From NCBI GenBank assembly GCA_015499985.1, contig JAAAUF010001217.1, forward strand, positions 1 through 10,187: a stretch of 10,187 bases of DNA. Reading direction: 5' to 3'. Under the pieces are notes generated by a model. That model was not told where the DNA came from and did not search any database. It saw only the letters and a list, made by a program, of their open reading frames with translations. Positions 6,182-10,187 of the stretch are shown piece after piece; the first letter of the stretch is position 1; the number at the start of each line of letters is the position of its first letter. This stretch comes from Haplosporangium gracile (Eukaryota; Mortierellomycota; Mortierellomycetes; Mortierellales; Mortierellaceae). Both the position numbers and the translations under genes were made by a program.

Positions 6182-6418
6182 ATGAACAAGGGAAAGGAGG
6201 GAAAGGAAGGAAAGGAGGGAAAGGAGGGAAAGGAAGGAAGGAAAGAAGGTTGCACGACCCATGCCATCATCTTGCAGCTCGCCTTTCTCAGAAACAAAGC
6301 AAAAAATGTCGGGTGCAAAACAGAACGAGGGCAAAATCTAAACATACACAAAAAAAAACGCTTACACGCAAAACACACCTTCGAAAGACGGACAAAAAGG
6401 AGGGCGAGAAAAGGGTGA
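6182..6418 (+). CDS. Low-confidence basic ORF carrying Gly-Lys-Glu repeats
   Basis: The ORF opens at ATG 6182 (MNKGKEGKEG) and passes through the 9-bp minisatellite in frame as repeated Gly-Lys-Glu. It ends in a strongly basic tail (FERRTKRRARKG), 78 residues in all. The purine-rich strand almost automatically gives open Lys/Arg/Glu frames, so the ORF may be a by-product of composition. Confidence 0.1.
   Translation: MNKGKEGKEGKEGKEGKEGRKEGCTTHAIILQLAFLRNKAKNVGCKTERGQNLNIHKKKRLHAKHTFERRTKRRARKG
6191..6235. repeat. 9-bp minisatellite, GGAAAGGAR x5
   Basis: Five head-to-tail copies of GGAAAGGAG or GGAAAGGAA, flanked by degenerate GGAA units. The last base alternates G/A (G, A, G, G, A). The unit is a multiple of three and reads Gly-Lys-Glu on the plus strand. 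Confidence 0.9.
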
Positions 6419-6743
6419 AAAGGGAAAGCATAACAAGACAGAGAGGGGTCAGAGGATCAAAGAGAGGGAAAACAGAGAACAAAGGAAAGGGAGGAGAGGA
6501 TGTGGTGGTGGTGCCTTATGGAAAATGTTTACCCCATTTGCTTCTGGGTCCTGTTCCCGTTTCTCTTCTCACTGTTTGACAACAACATCAACAAGACCCA
6601 AACACAAATACACATGTCCTTTCTGTGTAACACTCACTTCTGAATGAAAAGAGATTCTTCGCTGCCATACACACGCAAAAGGGACAGAGCAAACAGGGTC
6701 ATCCTCGATTCTGTAACTTAGGCTGTCTCTTCAGCAAACAGAA
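6250..6743. other. No supportable gene; purine-rich then mixed
   Basis: 6300-6510 is A/G-rich with long but compositionally driven Lys/Arg frames. 6540-6743 is mixed, with ACACAAATACACATG-type A/C runs resembling a leader. I find no convincing exon here. Confidence 0.4.
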
Positions 6744-6902
6744 TCACAACAACAGACAAGCAAGGATTGCTGATGCATGAAGTGCTGAAAATGCAAGCAA
6801 AGCAACGAGGATTCCAGGGGTTTGTTTGTGTGTATGCAGTTGAGGTTCTTTTGGTGTCGATGGATTTTCCTTCCTTTTGTCTCTCTTTGATTTCAAGCCC
6901 AT
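6744..6902 (-). CDS. Possible small tail-anchored protein ORF
   Basis: From ATG at 6902 the frame gives 52 residues: a basic start (MGLKSKRDKRKENPSTPKEP), a His/Thr linker and a C-terminal hydrophobic segment (GILVALLAFSALHASAIL then ACLLL) ending at the stop. The layout of basic cytosolic part plus extreme C-terminal membrane segment is that of a tail-anchored protein. I see no similarity to a known family such as RAMP4 beyond layout. A plus-strand frame (6773-7018, starting MHEVLKMQAKQRG) covers the same bases and is a rival. No promoter is obvious. Confidence 0.12.
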   Translation of the reverse strand: MGLKSKRDKRKENPSTPKEPQLHTHKQTPGILVALLAFSALHASAILACLLL

Positions 6903-7052
6903 TCGCACAAACAGAACATAGCGCCTATCACATATTAGGACGGCCAATGCCTTCTTCCTGCCTTCTTTGCTTGTCCTTCCTTTACTTCCTCTCCTCTCTT
7001 CACACAGAGTGCCCCTAACCAAAAACCTCCTCAATGCACACAACACTACGTC

Positions 7053-7247
7053 ATGGATTCATTCGTCCGTCAGGACAACTTTCGTCGCCGCGGGCTTCCT
7101 CTCCGTTCCTCCCACCTCCCTCCCCCCCCCCTTTTAACTTCCCATTTCCCACCACCCACCCCTTTTCCTTCTCTCCCTTTCATTCAGACGACGATCTACC
7201 AATCACACCCCCAGCAGTGTGAGAATTATGAGAGAATGACACGATGA
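7053..7247 (+). CDS. Possible ORF, 64 residues, Arg-rich start and Pro-rich middle
   Basis: The ATG follows an A/C-rich leader-like stretch (ACACAACACTACGTC). The start MDSFVRQDNFRRRG uses C-ending and CGN codons. A proline/serine/leucine-rich stretch encoded by C/T-rich DNA (including C10 at 7122-7131) follows, then TTIYQSHPQQCENYERMTR. The middle has a TTTTAAC branch-like element and a CTTTCATTCAG acceptor-like end, so 7090-7186 may be intron-like even though no donor is visible. AATAAA follows at 7374. Family unknown. Confidence 0.18.
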   Translation: MDSFVRQDNFRRRGLPLRSSHLPPPPLLTSHFPPPTPFPSLPFIQTTIYQSHPQQCENYERMTR

Positions 7248-7249
7248 TA

Positions 7250-7694
7250 ATGAAACAAATTGAGCTGGTTGCTGCCCTCCTTTTTCATTTTTTACTTTTG
7301 TTTATTTCTTTGGAGACTGATAACCACTCCCACGCACTTTTGACCTCTGGTACGCCTGCCCCAACATCCACATAATAAACAATACACTACTCCGCTACCG
7401 AGCCGGCTACCGATTCAACCCTAACAAAATCACCATTTCTTCTCATAGTAGTAATTAACAGTCATAATAGAAATGAGTGCCCGAACATTATTTTACGATC
7501 TTCAGTATACATACCAAAAAAATGACGCAAGTTGAAAAAGCTATCTGACTTTACATGTTTTTGTCGGGATTTTTTTTTTGTTTGATTTATTGTTCGATGG
7601 GTACCTTCCTTTTGTATTTTGCGGGGAGGGAGGTAGGCTGTGACGAAGAGGAGAGAGGCTGAAAGGATACATTGGATGGAAGAAAATTCACTTA
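7250..7694. other. No supportable gene
   Basis: A/T-rich spacer with a T10 run (7570-7579), a telomere-like AACCCTAAC (7417-7425) and G/A-rich DNA from 7621. Short ORFs only. Confidence 0.45.
7374..7379 (+). promoter_or_regulatory. AATAAA polyadenylation signal candidate
   Basis: AATAAA about 127 nt after the stop at 7247. Its association with that weak ORF is inference. Confidence 0.2.
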
Positions 7695-7898
7695 TTATCG
7701 GCGTATCTGTGAAGGAGTGTGAGAAGTGTTGGTAGAATACGTGAAGTGGAGTTGATACCCCAAAGACACAAAATGAAAAGAATCATCCCTCTTAATTTTC
7801 CAAACATCAGCGGCACGGTCGGGCACGTGACTCAAGCACACCAAAAAAAGTGACGCGCTTGGCAGTTTACCTCCATTATCCCTTACTTGCATTTGCAT
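7695..7898 (-). CDS. Possible ORF, 67 residues
   Basis: From ATG 7898 the frame reads MQMQVRDNGGKLPSASLF, then CLSHVPDRAADVWKIKRDDS and FHFVSLGYQLHFTYS, ending SQIRR TAA. The residue mix is balanced rather than low-complexity, which is unusual among ORFs of this window. A GTAAGG donor-like site lies in codons 4-6. It lies downstream of, and in the same orientation as, the 247-residue gene, beyond that gene's AATAAA. The composite CACGTGACTCA site falls inside it, which argues that the stretch might be regulatory instead. No family recognised. Confidence 0.15.
   Translation of the reverse strand: MQMQVRDNGGKLPSASLFLVCLSHVPDRAADVWKIKRDDSFHFVSLGYQLHFTYSTNTSHTPSQIRR
7824..7834. promoter_or_regulatory. 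Composite CACGTG / TGACTCA site
   Basis: CACGTG (7824-7829), the bHLH E-box, overlaps TGACTCA (7828-7834), the Gcn4/AP-1-type bZIP site, to give CACGTGACTCA. In fungi these motifs are bound by Cbf1-like and Gcn4-like regulators of sulfur and amino-acid metabolism. The ATG of a plus-strand ORF (8085) lies about 250 bp to the right. Occupancy is unproven. Confidence 0.3.
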
Positions 7899-7990
7899 AT
7901 GCTCTTTACTAGGTTCTATCAAGACAAAATAAATTGCGTAAAATGCTCAACAGGGGGAGGGAAGGAGGAGGAAGGGGGAATTTTGTGACA

Positions 7991-7996
7991 TTTATT
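7991..7996 (-). promoter_or_regulatory. AATAAA polyadenylation signal for the 247-residue gene
   Basis: On the minus strand CACATAATAAATGTC contains AATAAA about 146 nt after the stop codon at 8142, at a normal distance for a fungal 3' untranslated region. Confidence 0.4.
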
Positions 7997-8141
7997 ATGT
8001 GTCCACAGGGCAGTCTATGTAAAATATCGGACGAAAAAAAGACTTCTTGCACCAGGCAAAGAAAAGGAAAGTATTAAGAAGGGTATGGGTATATGCAGTT
8101 GGAAGATAGAGAATAAGAAAGGAGAAGAGAGTGAAAAGGGT

Positions 8142-8885
8142 TTACTTGTCGGAAAAATCGTCGACCCTTGGAGCATCCTCCGATCCCTCGACAATGGCAT
8201 TTCGCCTGCGAAACGTGTACGACGACGGCTTCTTTCCTCCATCACTCTCGTCTTCTCCGCCAGCTACATCAGATCCTTCATTCTCCCCTTGGCCTGGGTG
8301 CACACCCGATGGTTCGGGACTGTGGCCTTCTGAACCACCCCCTCCACAGCCACCACTTCGTCCACCGGCGCCCATCGTGCGAGTGGCGCCTCCTGAAGGA
8401 TAGCGGGATTGGGTGGTGTATACTTGGTCATCGGACTCAGGTGTAGGAAAGCAGTATGGCAAAAAGAAGGGCAATCCAGTTATGCTCAAGGTAGATGTTG
8501 TTCGAAGAAGGGGTGTACAGGCTACTGTTCCTTGGTTGCGATCCTGACGGTGATGTGGCCGGGCAGCGGGTGTCAGACTGAGAGTGTTATATGTATGGCC
8601 TGCAGTAAGTCCTCCTGCAGATCTGGGCATATATGCACAGGAGCTCTTCATTGTGTCTACATTGAATCGCTGAAATGTTGTTGGCTTGTTGCTGTTGTTG
8701 GACGACCAAGTCTGGACTGACGACCGCGAAGTAATATATTCAGTGTGTGTAAAGTAGTCCAGGTCTTCTGCTAGTGAGTTTGGTTGGATGTTGCGGCGTT
8801 TTAGGCGATATGTCCGTGCAGAGTGGCGTCTAGCGTGCATCGTGTGTTTCCGTGGCATTGAATAAACTGAGTTCTTATCGCACAT
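8142..8885 (-). CDS. Uncharacterised disordered protein, 247 residues
   Basis: This is the longest and best-framed ORF of the window. I recognise no domain. Start: ATG 8885 is the first ATG after a TATA box, a leader exon and an A/C-rich stretch (AACAACAACAAACAATACG). Residues 11-32 form a basic patch (PRKHTMHARRHSARTYRLKR) resembling a nuclear localisation signal. Residues 60-160 are Ser/Thr/Asn/Pro-rich. Residues 165-184 are glycine-rich around GGCGGGG. Residues 186-216 are acidic and glycine-rich (GENEGSDVAGGEDESDGG). RRR at 226-228 precedes an acidic end (EGSEDAPRVDDFSDK). One hydrophobic patch (LPFFLPYCF) lies near residue 145. Codons in the 3' third are strongly G-initial, typical of real coding sequence. 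No internal intron is needed. The exactly antisense frame on the plus strand (8085-8333) is also open and is the main rival. Confidence 0.45.
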   Translation of the reverse strand: MCDKNSVYSMPRKHTMHARRHSARTYRLKRRNIQPNSLAEDLDYFTHTEYITSRSSVQTWSSNNSNKPTTFQRFNVDTMKSSCAYMPRSAGGLTAGHTYNTLSLTPAARPHHRQDRNQGTVACTPLLRTTSTLSITGLPFFLPYCFPTPESDDQVYTTQSRYPSGGATRTMGAGGRSGGCGGGGSEGHSPEPSGVHPGQGENEGSDVAGGEDESDGGKKPSSYTFRRRNAIVEGSEDAPRVDDFSDK

Positions 8886-8991
8886 CCTGTTGTATAGTGA
8901 TTTAAGCACAAGCGTATTGTTTGTTGTTGTTCTTGTGGGTATAGTTTTGGTTCTTGAAAAATGATAGGCCGCCTTGTTGAGTTGATAGAGG

Positions 8992-9525
8992 CTGGCAAGA
9001 GTGAGTCTAGTTAAAACGTGCGGGCAAGCTTTTGGTTAGGATGGAGAAGCGAGTAGTTGTTGGATTGAACAAAAATTGAAAAATACAAAAAATGGGAACT
9101 GTATAAAAAGAAAATAAAACAACACGAAAAGGGTACTGCTGACAAAAAAAAAATAAAAATAAAAAAAAGCCCTTCAAGGAAAGCTGAAGCAGGAGAGTAA
9201 GAAACATCAAGGCAAGCCAGGAGCCAGGACAGATTTAGCCAACAAGAGTAGGAAAAGGTGTTTGTGATATCTCATACACATACGGGATATGCTGCATTGA
9301 GGAAAAAGGAGTTGGGAGCTGGGAGCAGGGAACAGGGAGCAGAGGGGGTAGGGAGGCAGAAGAAAGGAGTGCTCTCCGAGTATCATTAAAAACAAAGAGA
9401 GTCTCTGAAAGAGATAGACTTAAAGGAAGAGACTACATTATCAAGGACCAGGATATAAAGAAATAGGAAGACGACAAAAAGAGTGCAGTCCTGAGGACAA
9501 GATGACGGATATAAACCTTACTTAC
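8992..9525 (-). other. Candidate 534-nt leader intron
   Basis: The donor is G|GTAAGTAAGG at 9525, a consensus match. The acceptor CACTCTTGCCAG ends at 8992, preceded by CTAACC and TTTAACTAG branch-like elements. The interior is pyrimidine-rich on the minus strand and holds about six minus-strand ATGs, in contrast to none in the two flanking leader segments. The acceptor choice is less secure than the donor. Confidence 0.35.
9314..9344. repeat. Imperfect GGGAGCA repeat
   Basis: GGGAGCT, GGGAGCA, GGGAACA and GGGAGCA follow each other head to tail. The repeat lies inside the candidate leader intron, where its complement gives a pyrimidine tract (TGCTCCC units). Confidence 0.6.
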
Positions 9526-9757
9526 CCTGACAAAAATGCAAGTGAACAGGATGTGAATCGAGTAAGCCAGGAAGAAATGTAATGCTGACTGCGGTGTGTT
9601 GCGTCCTGTCCTGTTTTTATCGCTTTCTTTGGTTCTTTTGGACTGGGATTCGGATGGATTCGATTGGCAACTAGGAATGGAAGTCTGCTGGATGATAATA
9701 GTGAATGCTAATGTTTGATAAGAAAACAAGGTGTTTGGAATCAGAGTGAGCAAAAAA
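9526..9757 (-). other. Candidate 5' leader exon without any ATG
   Basis: The exon runs from a start expected about 30 nt after the TATA box to the GTAAGT donor. It contains no ATG in about 230 nt, and neither does the leader part of the next exon (8991-8886). The composition (CCAATCGAATCCATCC, AAAGAACCAAAG) is typical of an untranslated leader. The exact 5' end is inferred. Confidence 0.35.
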
Positions 9758-9786
9758 AGGCTTTCAAGAGCGAGCGCCCCCTCCCC

Positions 9787-9794
9787 TTTATATA
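9787..9794 (-). promoter_or_regulatory. TATA box TATATAAA for the minus-strand gene
   Basis: On the minus strand CGTATATAAAGGGGAGGGGG is a canonical TATA box followed by a G-rich stretch. It is the strongest TATA match in the window and points at the leader exon, intron and 247-codon ORF to its left. Confidence 0.5.
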
Positions 9795-9799
9795 CGATT

Positions 9800-10187
9800 C
9801 AAGGAAGGATGACTGGCCGATGCCATTTTGAGGACGTCCCCAAGTAGGGACCAATAGTAACGTTGCAAAAACAACAAGGCAAATCCAAAGGGCGGCAAAA
9901 GGCGAATGCAAATGCAACCAAGCACAAACAGAGGGTGCCACAACAGACTAAAAAAAAAGAGACAGAGCATACACAAACAAAATTGTGTGTGTGCACAGTG
10001 AAGGAAAGAAGAGGAGATGCTGACGATGAAGCACACAAGACTAAACAGCAGCAGCAGGAAGAAGGAGCAGTATGCAGTTGCCGATGATGCATCTGACCAA
10101 GGGCACTAGCGACGCATTATGTCCGCCTCTTTTCTGTGTGTCTGTTTGTTTTGCCTGTCGATGTGTCAATGCACTCGTCTTTTTTTT
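9800..10187. other. Upstream region of the minus-strand gene; no supportable gene
   Basis: A-rich DNA with ATGCAAAT (9906-9913), a GTGTGTGTG run near 9985, (CAG)4 at 10046-10057 and a terminal T8. The plus-strand Lys/Gln-rich frame 9863-10087 has no early ATG and follows composition. This stretch may hold upstream elements for the TATA box at 9787-9794. Confidence 0.35.

Noticed and set aside
7417..7425. AACCCTAAC, the complement of 1.5 TTAGGG telomere repeats, as a telomerase RNA template; TTAGGGTT also at 1784-1791
   Set aside because: A 9-mer in any register of the repeat is expected roughly once in two such windows. I see no pseudoknot or other telomerase RNA hallmark around either copy.
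7891..7898. ATTTGCAT octamer, with ATGCAAAT at 9906-9913
   Set aside because: Two 8-mers in both orientations are expected by chance; there is no shared context.
8131..8403. Pro/Ser-rich plus-strand ORF
   Set aside because: It mirrors the Gly/Glu-rich minus-strand CDS and starts at GTG, not ATG.
9101..9108. TATAAAAA on the plus strand
   Set aside because: It lies in A-rich DNA within the predicted intron; downstream is A-rich DNA with no coding-like frame.
1..10187. Prokaryotic operon, mobile element, phage or CRISPR content
   Set aside because: No long ORF chain, ribosome-binding sites, terminal inverted repeats, transposase or reverse-transcriptase motifs, or regularly spaced repeats were found.

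Overview
The window looks like nuclear DNA of a eukaryote, most likely a filamentous fungus. A mucoralean (zygomycete-type) fungus is my first guess, held loosely. The reasons are metazoan/fungal-type TATA boxes, candidate GT-AG introns, AATAAA signals, many long A/T homopolymers (10-19 nt), CT, GT and GA microsatellites, and no Shine-Dalgarno-led gene chains. I recognise no conserved protein domain, tRNA, rRNA, transposon, insertion sequence, phage gene or CRISPR array. Every gene below is a structural prediction without homology support.

Left edge (1-1430): a palindromic TATA box at 722-729 separates two candidate transcripts. On the minus strand a pyrimidine-rich stretch has no ATG from 941 down to 226, which resembles a long 5' leader running off the left end. 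On the plus strand a short candidate leader exon ends at a GTAAGC donor at 968.

Centre-left (1430-4060): this is mostly low-complexity DNA. A candidate plus-strand gene has a possible leader intron (2438-2663), a short exon beginning exactly at an ATG (2664-2723) and a second exon ending at 3042. A CT microsatellite lies at 3326-3396.

Centre (3975-5770): several short open stretches with coding-like character crowd together. They are a plus-strand terminal exon ending at 4157, a TATA box at 4238 followed by two strong RNA hairpins (the second ending in T8), and a spliced 59-residue minus-strand candidate (5010-4693). A possible divergent plus-strand ORF begins at 5061, across a T19 tract.

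Right half: 5770-7690 is gene-poor and strongly strand-asymmetric, with a 9-bp minisatellite. The best-supported gene is on the minus strand. It has a TATA box at 9787-9794, a leader exon with no ATG (about 9757-9526), a 534-nt leader intron (9525-8992), a 247-codon intronless CDS (8885-8142) and an AATAAA signal at 7996-7991. Its product appears disordered, with a basic N-terminal patch, a glycine-rich segment and an acidic tail. A composite bHLH/bZIP-type site, CACGTGACTCA, lies just beyond its 3' end.

No functional link between the candidates can be read from the sequence.
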